Shown here: positions 37,150 to 45,067 of the stretch, one piece after another | How positions within the stretch are numbered: the first letter of the stretch is position 1 | How the letters are laid out: each line of letters begins with the position of its first letter | Assembly: GCA_020047715.1 (NCBI GenBank) | Contig: JAIFNN010000178.1 | Coordinates: 1-45,067 of the forward strand | Direction of reading: 5' to 3' | DNA: 45,067 nucleotides | Origin: Bacteroidota bacterium | Lineage (GTDB): Bacteria; Bacteroidota; Bacteroidia; Bacteroidales; GCA-2748055 | Translations under genes and position numbers: made by a program | The notes under the pieces: generated by a model | What the model was told of the DNA's origin: nothing | The model's input: only the letters and a program-made list of their open reading frames with translations | Databases searched by the model: none

Positions 37150-39582
37150 ATGAAAAAAATTCAATTCTCAGTCCTGTTAATTGTGTCTTTGTTTTGCCAG
37201 CTCAAAATTAATGCGCACGATTTACCTCATACCCAGGTAACCGTAAATTTTAAAATTTATGAAGAGGATACGAAAAAGATTACACCTGTCATAATGTGCA
37301 TTCAAAATGCCGAAACAAAAGAAGTCGTTACCCCTCCTTACGGAAAGGTTGTGAAAGAATTTTCAACGGTCGACGATTTCGTTTCAGGCATCATGTTTAG
37401 CAGTGATCGAAACTGGGTCGGGCCTGTAAGGAAAACAACGGGTAAAGGAGTGGATGCCCGACGTAGTTTTGAGTACGATATGGCTCAGCCGGTCCCCTTT
37501 TGGAGGGCACCGGCATTGTATCAGACTTCGGGGAATTTCTCCATTAATCTGAAGCCCGGTAAATATTTGCTAAGTATTTCACACGGTTACGAATATATAC
37601 CGGTAGTAATGAAGGAGTTCGAAGTGCCTGCCGATAATCATGAGTTTTACATGAATTTGACACTGAAACGCTGGATTGATATGCCCGCTATGGGTTGGTA
37701 TTCAGGCGATGTTCATGTGCATCATCCAACAACGAAACCTGAGTATAAACAATTCCTCATCAATTTTGCCAAAGCTGAAAATTTGCATGTTGTCAATACT
37801 TTGAATATGGGATATCATCGTTTTCAGGGTGATTCTAAAACAGGCGTGGATTTTGAACAGGAAGGTTTTGGAAAAAAATTCAGAACACAGGAAGGGAATT
37901 ATTGCCTGGTTTCGGGTCAGGAAGATCCACGGAGCATATATGGACATATTATTGGACTAAATCTCTCGGAATTTGTCAGAGATACCGCGCATTATGATTA
38001 TTACGACCGTGCTTTCGAGGATATTCACAACCAGCCGGGGGCATTGGTTGGTTTTGCCCATCTGGCCTTTAATGGTTGTGATATTTTGCAGGGATTGCCC
38101 TGGTTTGTAACCACAAATCAAATTGATTTTATCGAAATATTGCAATTGACAAAGATAAATACCCTGGGTTACTACGATTATCTGAACCTGGGATTCAGAC
38201 TTACAGCTGCAGCCGGAAGCGATCTTCCCTGGGCCGCAACCATTGGCGAGGTAAGAACTTATGTTTACACAGGAAAGCATTTTTCTCCCGATAAATGGTT
38301 TAAAGGTCTGAAAAAAGGGAACACATTTGTTTCTAATGGCCCTATGTTGTTTTTTGAAGCAGATGGTAAACTACCGGGATCAGAAATCCAATGTAAAAAA
38401 GGCGCCACAACCCACCTGAGTGTTAAAGCCCGATCGAATGAAAAAATTGGCCGGATAACAAGGGTTGCTTTGTACAATAACAACGGCTTGGTGCGTGAAA
38501 TGCAAAATCCGGAAAATGCAGAAGCTATTGATCTGAATATGGATCTTCAAATTAATAATAGCCAATGGCTTACTGCAGTTGTATATTGCAGTAATGAATC
38601 CGTAGCTCATACTTCTCCAATATATTACGTTGTTGATGGTCAGCCCACATGGAGTGCTGAAAAAGCACCTGAAATTATTCGCCGACATTTCCAGATAATG
38701 GATGATGTTCAAAAGGATACCAAAGATGCCGGTATCATAGAAAGACTAAATAACGCGCGTGCATTTTACCGCGCCATGTTAAAACAAATAGGAGCGGCTG
38801 AATTAACATACGAAACCATTGAGCAAAAAATAGCATCAGATAAACTGTCAAAACCTTTGGAAATTGACAAGGTACTTGTCACTGGCGGCGATTTTATAAT
38901 GGGCGATCCAAACAATAACGGCGATCAGCCAATGCATACAGTAAAAGTTTCAGATTTTGAGATCGGAAGAATGGAAGTGACCAATTATCAGTTCGCAAAG
39001 TTTTTAAATGACCAGAAAATCGATTACACAACAAACTTCAAGGGAAAATGCATGGTGATTGCTTTTGGTCCATATACCCGACTTGAAAACGTAAATGGAA
39101 TATGGCAATCCAGAAAAGGTTATGAAAATTTTCCTGTTGTAAACGTCACCTGGTGGGGCGCGTATGAGTTCTGCAAATATGCCGGAGGAAGGCTGCCAAC
39201 CGAAGCTGAATGGGAATATGCGGCAAAAGGAGGCCGGAATTCGAATCACTACCTCTTCGCAGGGTCAAATGATGTAACTGAAGTTGCATGGTTTGGACTT
39301 AACAGCATTAACAGACCAAACGAAGTGGCGAATCTCAAACCGAATGAACTGGGCTTGTCGGACATGAGTGGAAATGTCAACGAATGGTGCGCAGATTGGT
39401 ACGAAGAATATCCTGCAAACGATCAGATCAACCCTTCCGGTCCGGAAAACGGCGATTACAGGATATTCAGAGGGGGCTCACATCATGAGGTGGATTCCAA
39501 TTGTCGCACCACCAGACGTAACGCCTATTTCCCTGACGCTGGCATCAATTTTATCGGCTTCCGGATTGCTTTTTCGAAATAA
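37150..39582 (+). CDS. CehA/McbA-like PHP metallohydrolase fused to an FGE/SUMF1-like domain
   Basis: 810 aa. Signal peptide to about 22 (ends KINAH). After a beta-rich N-terminal part (about 25-180) comes YSGDVHVHHPTT (D187, H189, H191, H192), the metal-binding start of the CehA/McbA branch of PHP hydrolases, with further likely ligands in GQEDP, GFAHLAFNG and AAGSDLPW. Residues about 575-810 form a formylglycine-generating-enzyme-like domain (GGDFIMGDP, EVTNYQFAKFL, GRLPTEAEWEYAAKGG, GNVNEWCADWY, FRGGSHHEVDSNCRTTRRN). In true FGE two cysteines four residues apart bind copper. Here the first is Glu (E780) and only C785 remains. No sulfatase gene is in the window. The FGE-like part is therefore more likely structural or binding than a sulfatase activator. 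Substrate of the hydrolase is unknown. Confidence 0.78.
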   Translation: MKKIQFSVLLIVSLFCQLKINAHDLPHTQVTVNFKIYEEDTKKITPVIMCIQNAETKEVVTPPYGKVVKEFSTVDDFVSGIMFSSDRNWVGPVRKTTGKGVDARRSFEYDMAQPVPFWRAPALYQTSGNFSINLKPGKYLLSISHGYEYIPVVMKEFEVPADNHEFYMNLTLKRWIDMPAMGWYSGDVHVHHPTTKPEYKQFLINFAKAENLHVVNTLNMGYHRFQGDSKTGVDFEQEGFGKKFRTQEGNYCLVSGQEDPRSIYGHIIGLNLSEFVRDTAHYDYYDRAFEDIHNQPGALVGFAHLAFNGCDILQGLPWFVTTNQIDFIEILQLTKINTLGYYDYLNLGFRLTAAAGSDLPWAATIGEVRTYVYTGKHFSPDKWFKGLKKGNTFVSNGPMLFFEADGKLPGSEIQCKKGATTHLSVKARSNEKIGRITRVALYNNNGLVREMQNPENAEAIDLNMDLQINNSQWLTAVVYCSNESVAHTSPIYYVVDGQPTWSAEKAPEIIRRHFQIMDDVQKDTKDAGIIERLNNARAFYRAMLKQIGAAELTYETIEQKIASDKLSKPLEIDKVLVTGGDFIMGDPNNNGDQPMHTVKVSDFEIGRMEVTNYQFAKFLNDQKIDYTTNFKGKCMVIAFGPYTRLENVNGIWQSRKGYENFPVVNVTWWGAYEFCKYAGGRLPTEAEWEYAAKGGRNSNHYLFAGSNDVTEVAWFGLNSINRPNEVANLKPNELGLSDMSGNVNEWCADWYEEYPANDQINPSGPENGDYRIFRGGSHHEVDSNCRTTRRNAYFPDAGINFIGFRIAFSK

Positions 39583-39594
39583 TAAACTTGTGTT

Positions 39595-42246
39595 ATGTAC
39601 TTAAAGATTGTAAAAGTAGGCCTTACTATCATCTTTTTGTTTTTTCAGGTTATTGGGTTTTCACAAAGTCCGGAAACAAAAAGCAAAAATGGATTGGTCT
39701 ATTTCTATGGGTATCCATTCAATACTAAATATGAAATCAATCAGATTTCTCAGATCCCCGGCATTATGCGGGCTGAGATTTCGATAGAATGGAAAGATGT
39801 TTTTATCGATAGAAATCATTTCAACTGGGATTTTATTGATAACAATATTGAGATCTGGAAAAATCAGGGAAAAACAGTTATTCTCAGGTTTATGACTGCC
39901 AATAACTCTACCTATTCAACATCTTCAGAGCTAATTGATCAGGAGAGAATCAGACTTGTTGGCGAAGGTTTTTTCTCGGATTTCGAGAATGACACACGCA
40001 AGGACGGATATGAATTGGTTCAGGCACAAATTCTTAGGGAGAATTTCACTTCAATTGGAAAGGATTGCGCGGTTCTCGTATCTAATGCAAAGCAAAATTC
40101 CTCCCTCCTGCGAACCAATCCTGATATTAAATTCAATTCCAATGCTTCATACCTGGTGCAGTTTGACTATAAAATCCTGCAATTTATTGATAGAAAGGAA
40201 GCCGGTAGTTTCAAAATCGTTTTCAAATCCAAATCAAAGGAGAAAGTTAGTATTTTCAAAACTTCTTATGTGAAGGAGGGAGAATTGAGTTTGTGCACAA
40301 GTGAAATTAAACTCGACTCCATTGAGGATTACTTCTTAAGCATAGAAGCCGAAAACATAAGCGACTGCCTTATCGATAATATTAATGTCATCCAATCTTC
40401 CGACAGCAGAGGCAGGAGAGTAGCTTTCCCCAATTATTTTTCACCCAATTTCAAATCTGCCTACATCCGGTTTATGGAAGAACTGGCAAAAAAATACAGC
40501 AAAAATCCTGCTGTTGATGCGATTACTGTAAGCGGAATAGGCCGTTGGGAGGAAATGCTGCTGAATGCCAATGAGGAAGGTGTCTTGGATGTTCAGGAAT
40601 CGATTTTTCGTCAGTGGAAGGCTTATGGATACACGGATGTGAATTACCTCAAAAATGTTGTTGAATGGTCGATCGATTTGTCGTTAAAATATTTCCCCGA
40701 CAAGGAACATATTCTTCAAATATCGCCCATGAACAACGGATATGAAAACGAAGATTTCATTTATCGGCGAGCTGCATCCATTGCTGTTTCAAAAGGAGTA
40801 TCGATTAAACAAAATGGAATGAGCGAAAAATACGATATTTGGGCGGCTACATCCGATCCGGCATTTATTATGAACCGTTATCGCAATAGGAATAATGTAA
40901 AACGCTATTATGAAACAGGAGGACAAATATGCAATAACACTTTAAATGCTATGGGACACCCGGTTTCACTATTCAATCGGGTTGCCATCGACGGTGTAAA
41001 TTACCTGTTCCTTTACAAGGCTGATATTCTAGAGCCAAACGTTCAAAAGTATTTTTCTTATTTCGATAGTTTGATACAGAAACCGTCAATTTCAACACTT
41101 TACACAAAACTTGGTGAATATCCCCTTGCCAACCGGAAAAAACGAATGCCTCATTTGCTAGACACCATTGTCTATCATAACAATTGGTTGGGCATCCGTC
41201 AATATGAGGAAACTGAAGCAAAAGCGGATTACAGTATTGACGAAAAAACCCAAAAGAAAGGGGTGAAAACCAATACAAATAATCCCAAAATTCTCTTTGA
41301 TATTGACGATCGGGTTATGTACAATGGAATGTCAAATCCAATATTGACAGTCGAATACCGGGATACCGGGATTGATAGTTTTAGTGTTTATATTTTAAAC
41401 AGATATACATGCATAACTGAAAAAGTCAGTTCTGTTCGGAAATCTGATTCTGGTAACTTCTTAAAAAAATCCATTCCTCTTGGAAGAAGTCTGGATGTTT
41501 TTGAAAACCATAAGGAGGTAAAACCTGAAATTGTAATTCATGACAATCAGGATGGATATGAGTTTATCAGCTCCGTTGTAATTGATTTTGTGCCGGTAAA
41601 TGAGTTCAGAATGAGCGTGATATCTGAAAGCAATGTCGCAAAAAAGCCACTGATTTTGAAAGATGCGTATGATACATTGCAAAGGACCATCCCTCTTTCT
41701 TGTAACAAACCTGTTTCAAAAGCCGAGTTTGTTTATTTTGATAATGAATTTGGTACCAAGACTGATGTATATGCTACACTGCAATTGGTAAATAGTAAAA
41801 ACACCAGAGTGGTTTCAAAAAAACAATATTATATCGGGGGAGATAATGAGGTAGTACCCTTGCCGGTTGCTGATAATATGATCCCGCAGCAAGCCATCCT
41901 TACTGTCTTTTCCGGAAAGGGACAGGTCGGAGCATACAGTGCCGGAGATGGAGAGATGGCTTATCGTTTATACAGTTATGACAACCATAAAAGCTCAGAT
42001 TTTGGATATGAAAACGGGTATTTGGATGTAAAAGAATTTTTCAACGGCTTTGAATTTTCGCCCGATGCGGATACTAAAAATATTGAAGTAAAAAAGATGC
42101 TGCCTGATCAGTCTGAAATGAATATTGAGTTTTCTGTCTCTGGAAATACTATTTATTTTCAGCCACAGACAAAAGGACGCTACAGAATTATTTTAAACAA
42201 CCAGACGCTGAATCCAATATCAATTTGTGGGTTGGAAGGAAGGTGA
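39595..42246 (+). CDS. TIM-barrel putative glycoside hydrolase, short paralogue 3 without T9SS tail
   Basis: 883 aa. Signal peptide MYLKIVKVGLTIIFLFFQVIGFSQ. It follows the plan of the two giant paralogues: barrel start (ISIEWKDVFIDRNHFNWDFID), inserted CBM-like module (FFSDFENDTRKDGY ... CLIDNINVI), FPNYFSPNFKSAYIRFMEEL, SGIGRWEEM (E319/E320) and YETGGQI (E440), then beta modules. It stops after the module that ends GRYRIILN, so the Ig-like and sorting domains of the paralogues are absent. Sequence identity to them is clearly lower than they share with each other, but RWEEM, the [FY]E.GGQ site and GHP[IV]SLFNR are kept. Probably periplasmic, acting on products made outside. It starts 12 bases after the previous gene. 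Confidence 0.65.
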   Translation: MYLKIVKVGLTIIFLFFQVIGFSQSPETKSKNGLVYFYGYPFNTKYEINQISQIPGIMRAEISIEWKDVFIDRNHFNWDFIDNNIEIWKNQGKTVILRFMTANNSTYSTSSELIDQERIRLVGEGFFSDFENDTRKDGYELVQAQILRENFTSIGKDCAVLVSNAKQNSSLLRTNPDIKFNSNASYLVQFDYKILQFIDRKEAGSFKIVFKSKSKEKVSIFKTSYVKEGELSLCTSEIKLDSIEDYFLSIEAENISDCLIDNINVIQSSDSRGRRVAFPNYFSPNFKSAYIRFMEELAKKYSKNPAVDAITVSGIGRWEEMLLNANEEGVLDVQESIFRQWKAYGYTDVNYLKNVVEWSIDLSLKYFPDKEHILQISPMNNGYENEDFIYRRAASIAVSKGVSIKQNGMSEKYDIWAATSDPAFIMNRYRNRNNVKRYYETGGQICNNTLNAMGHPVSLFNRVAIDGVNYLFLYKADILEPNVQKYFSYFDSLIQKPSISTLYTKLGEYPLANRKKRMPHLLDTIVYHNNWLGIRQYEETEAKADYSIDEKTQKKGVKTNTNNPKILFDIDDRVMYNGMSNPILTVEYRDTGIDSFSVYILNRYTCITEKVSSVRKSDSGNFLKKSIPLGRSLDVFENHKEVKPEIVIHDNQDGYEFISSVVIDFVPVNEFRMSVISESNVAKKPLILKDAYDTLQRTIPLSCNKPVSKAEFVYFDNEFGTKTDVYATLQLVNSKNTRVVSKKQYYIGGDNEVVPLPVADNMIPQQAILTVFSGKGQVGAYSAGDGEMAYRLYSYDNHKSSDFGYENGYLDVKEFFNGFEFSPDADTKNIEVKKMLPDQSEMNIEFSVSGNTIYFQPQTKGRYRIILNNQTLNPISICGLEGR

Positions 42247-42320
42247 AACCATAATTATTGCCACAAAAAAGAGAGATTCTTATCGGCTTTAAATTGAAAT
42301 GAATTGTAAAACCTAATCGT

Positions 42321-45067
42321 ATGAGAAAAACGGGCATTCTTTTTTTATTCTTTACAACTGCCATGACTATTTTGCAATCATGTAGCAACAACACAACAAT
42401 AGCAACAAAATTAAAAGTCGAAACACGAATCAATCCCCTTGGAATTGATGCTTTGTCCCCACGCTTCTCATGGCAGATTGAATCTGGTCAGCGCGGAATT
42501 CTCCAGTCGGCCTATCAGATTGTCGTTGCAGAATCCCCTGAAAATCTAAGCTCTGAAAATAATTTGATGTGGAATTCAGGAATGGTTGAGGCCGGAACAT
42601 CCGTGCTAATACCTTACCAGGGAAAAGAGCTGATGTCGGCAAAAACCTATTTCTGGAAAGTGAAAGTATGGACAAATAAAGGCGATTCAAAATGGAGTCT
42701 GCCAGCTGCCTGGACAATGGCACTTTTAGACAGTTCTCTCTGGAAGGCAAATTGGATTGGTCTCGACAGCACCATGAATTCGGGAAAGCTAACCACCAAA
42801 ACACGACTTTCTGCGCGTTACCTCAGAAAGGAATTCACACTGACTTCGAAAGTCGCCAATGCCCGACTTTATATTTCCGGCCTTGGGTTGTATGAATGTT
42901 ATATAAACGGTTTGAAAATAAACAATGACATTTTTGCTCCAACTGCAACCGACTATTCAAAACGTGTGAATTACAATGTTTTTGATGTCGGAAAATTCCT
43001 GAATGATTCTCAAAATACAATCGGAGTAATTCTTGGCAATGGACGTTTCTTTTCAATGCGGATGGGAAACATACCCGGCGGTCAGCCTTTGGATGGTCCG
43101 GCTATTGAACATTACGGTTTCCCTAAATTATTGATGCAATTGGATATTGACTATGAAAATGGAGAAGCAGTAAGCATTTTAAGTGACACCTCCTGGAAAA
43201 TTACTACAAATGGCCCAATTGTGGCAAATAATGAATTTGATGGAGAAGAATACAATGCCAATCTGGAACTACCGGGTTGGAATTCCAACGGATTCAACGA
43301 CTCTAACTGGATGCCGGCTCAAAAAGTTGATGCACCTTCAGGTAAGCTGGTGGCACAACTAAATCCAAATATCACTACAATGCAGGAGATTAAGGCTGTT
43401 GCTGTTGCCCGGTTAGCTGAAGACCGCTATATTGTTGATATGGGACAGAATATGGTCGGGTGGGTAGCCGTAAATCTTAAAGGGAAAAAAGATAAGGCAG
43501 TAAGCTTGCGATATGCCGAGACTTTACATAAGGACGGCAATGTTTACATGGCCAATATCAGGGGAGCTAGGACAACCGATATTTATACACCAGCCATAAA
43601 TGGTGCTTTTTCGTATGAACCCCGTTTTGCCTACCATGGCTTTCGGTACTTGGAAATTACAGGAATTGACTATCTGCCATCGGTAAACGATTTTGTGGGG
43701 AAAGTTAATTACGATGAAATGGCTGGTATTGGCACTTTTGTATGTTCGGACTCTACTCTGAACCAGATATATAAAAATGCCTGCTGGGGGATTATGGGGA
43801 ATTATCGGAGTATGCCTACCGACTGTCCGCAGCGCGACGAGCGAATGGGATGGCTCGGTGATCGGGCTACCGGATGTTTTGGCGAAAGCTTTATTTTTGA
43901 AAATCAATTGCTATATGCCAAATGGGCGCAGGATATCCACGATTCTCAAAAAGAAAGTGGAAGTCTGCCCGATGTGGCACCTGCCTATTGGCCATTTTAT
44001 TCCGATAATATCACCTGGCCTGCCGCTTTCATTCATGTGAACAATATGCTCTATGAGCAATTTGGTGATATTACTCCTGTTAAATTGCACTACGATTCAA
44101 TGAAAAAATGGATCAGGTATATGCAGGATAATTATATGAAAGATTATATCATAACCAAAGATCAATATGGCGACTGGTGCATGCCTCCCGAAAATCTGAA
44201 TATTATTCTATCCAAAGATCCGAATCGCATAACTGATGGTGAAATTCTGAGCACCAGCTTCTTTTATAACATTCTTACTATCATGGCTAAATATGCTGGT
44301 ATTCTAAACAATTCGGCTGATCAGAAGCAATTTCTCGATCTCTCCGGAAAGGTAAAATCAGCCTATAATGATAAATTCTTTCAAGAGGATAAAGCCCAAT
44401 ACGGCAACAATACGGTAACTGCAAATATCATCTCCCTTATGCAGGGATTGGTTCCAACCGAATATGAGCAAAAGGTTTTCGATAATTTATCAGCCAGAAT
44501 TGATGGCGAATTCAACTCCCATGTAAGTGTCGGACTGATTGGAATTCAGTTTCTGATGCGCGGTCTGACGGAATATGGACGTTCAGATTTAGCCTACCGC
44601 ATTGCAACCAACAGAACTTATCCAAGCTGGGGTTACATGATCGATAACGGAGCTACAACTATCTGGGAGCTTTGGAACGGCAATACGGCTGATCCGGCTA
44701 TGAATTCAGGCAATCACGTAATGCTCCTGGGCGATTTGCTAAGCTGGTATTATGAAGATCTGGCAGGTATTAAAACGGATAAAGAGGAGGTTGGATTTAA
44801 AAAAATCATCATGAATCCTGTGTTCCCCAAAGGTCTTGAATTTGTTAATGCATCCCACGAATCGCCTTATGGGATTATAAAAAGCGAGTGGAAAAAAGCA
44901 GGTGAGGATTTAATCTGGAAGATTTCAATTCCGGCAAATACATCAGCTCTGGTTTCTTTTCCGGCAAATTCACTGTCGCAAATCACTGAAAACGGTAAGC
45001 CAGTTGCCGGTCAACAGGGCATCATTCCAAAAGGTGATAAAGAGAGAAATGTAACTATAAATGTGCT
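42321..45067 (+). CDS. GH78 alpha-L-rhamnosidase lipoprotein (canonical type), 3' truncated by the window
   Basis: Open from ATG 42321 to the last base (915 codons) without a stop. The N-terminus MRKTGILFLFFTTAMTILQSC ends in a lipobox-like cysteine. Next come the Fn3-like and N-terminal domains of classical GH78 enzymes (VETRINPLGIDALSPRFSWQ; RYLRKEFTLTSKVANARLYI). The (alpha/alpha)6 domain has DCPQRDERMGWLGD with D501, E507 and D514, and the distal base E783 in GATTIWELW. Near the window end the C-terminal beta-domain is almost complete, so only a few residues are probably missing. It should hydrolyse terminal alpha-L-rhamnose at the cell surface or in the periplasm. It is the clearest of the three GH78 proteins here and follows paralogue 3 after 74 bases. 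Confidence 0.9.
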   Translation, partial: MRKTGILFLFFTTAMTILQSCSNNTTIATKLKVETRINPLGIDALSPRFSWQIESGQRGILQSAYQIVVAESPENLSSENNLMWNSGMVEAGTSVLIPYQGKELMSAKTYFWKVKVWTNKGDSKWSLPAAWTMALLDSSLWKANWIGLDSTMNSGKLTTKTRLSARYLRKEFTLTSKVANARLYISGLGLYECYINGLKINNDIFAPTATDYSKRVNYNVFDVGKFLNDSQNTIGVILGNGRFFSMRMGNIPGGQPLDGPAIEHYGFPKLLMQLDIDYENGEAVSILSDTSWKITTNGPIVANNEFDGEEYNANLELPGWNSNGFNDSNWMPAQKVDAPSGKLVAQLNPNITTMQEIKAVAVARLAEDRYIVDMGQNMVGWVAVNLKGKKDKAVSLRYAETLHKDGNVYMANIRGARTTDIYTPAINGAFSYEPRFAYHGFRYLEITGIDYLPSVNDFVGKVNYDEMAGIGTFVCSDSTLNQIYKNACWGIMGNYRSMPTDCPQRDERMGWLGDRATGCFGESFIFENQLLYAKWAQDIHDSQKESGSLPDVAPAYWPFYSDNITWPAAFIHVNNMLYEQFGDITPVKLHYDSMKKWIRYMQDNYMKDYIITKDQYGDWCMPPENLNIILSKDPNRITDGEILSTSFFYNILTIMAKYAGILNNSADQKQFLDLSGKVKSAYNDKFFQEDKAQYGNNTVTANIISLMQGLVPTEYEQKVFDNLSARIDGEFNSHVSVGLIGIQFLMRGLTEYGRSDLAYRIATNRTYPSWGYMIDNGATTIWELWNGNTADPAMNSGNHVMLLGDLLSWYYEDLAGIKTDKEEVGFKKIIMNPVFPKGLEFVNASHESPYGIIKSEWKKAGEDLIWKISIPANTSALVSFPANSLSQITENGKPVAGQQGIIPKGDKERNVTINV

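Noticed and set aside
37150-39582. Sulfatase-activating FGE function as evidence for a sulfated substrate
   Set aside because: The first of the two FGE cysteines is missing and no sulfatase gene is visible in the window.
42430-44040. Several open frames of 67-127 codons on both strands near the window end
   Set aside because: They are shadows of the GH78 gene that begins at 42321 and has no stop codon before the window end.

Overview
The window looks like a piece of a Bacteroidota chromosome, most likely a non-Bacteroides member of the Bacteroidia/Cytophagia type that has a type IX secretion system (T9SS). The reasons are: five proteins ending in a PNP-type T9SS sorting domain, lipoproteins with a short Bacteroidota-style lipobox, a BACON domain, two TAnnTTTG promoter boxes, low G+C, and no clear Shine-Dalgarno sequences. 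All supported genes are on the + strand and almost all products carry an export signal. It reads as a large glycan-degradation locus. No SusC/SusD pair, sulfatase, sugar kinase/isomerase, transporter, tRNA, transposase or regulator is present, so the core of the polysaccharide utilization locus, if there is one, lies outside.

Layout. (a) 1-8.2 kb: a short 3' end of an upstream gene, a T9SS beta-helix protein, a BACON + plant-type LRR lipoprotein, and two adhesin-like T9SS proteins that share a LamG-like domain. The 641-base gap 4644-5284 holds a terminator hairpin, a dispersed repeat with a 64-base hairpin inserted in it, and a promoter. (b) 8.3-16.3 kb: three GH110-like alpha-1,3-galactosidase paralogues with a GH78-like alpha-L-rhamnosidase between the second and third. 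The promoter of the first has the same spaced sequence boxes as the promoter of the large adhesin gene. (c) 16.5-24.2 kb: two giant (about 1240 aa) paralogous TIM-barrel proteins with an inserted carbohydrate-binding-like module and T9SS tails. (d) 24.2-45.1 kb: a tight run of ten genes with gaps of 12-74 bases. It encodes a GH106 rhamnosidase, an unassigned six-hairpin glycosidase, two cytoplasmic uroporphyrinogen-decarboxylase-fold proteins, a secreted amidohydrolase, a second GH78, a lipoprotein amidohydrolase, a CehA/McbA-like metallohydrolase fused to a formylglycine-generating-enzyme-like domain, a third and shorter TIM-barrel paralogue, and a third GH78 that runs off the end.

How it may work together (inference): three alpha-1,3-galactosidases and four alpha-L-rhamnosidases (three GH78, one GH106) point to a substrate rich in terminal alpha-galactose and L-rhamnose, either a polysaccharide or rhamnosylated secondary metabolites. 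The giant TIM-barrel proteins are candidates for an uncharacterised glycosidase activity. The amidohydrolases, the PHP-type hydrolase and the two URO-D-fold proteins are not standard sugar-cutting enzymes. They suggest that the substrate carries a non-sugar or methylated group that is also processed. That part of the locus is the best candidate for an undescribed pathway.
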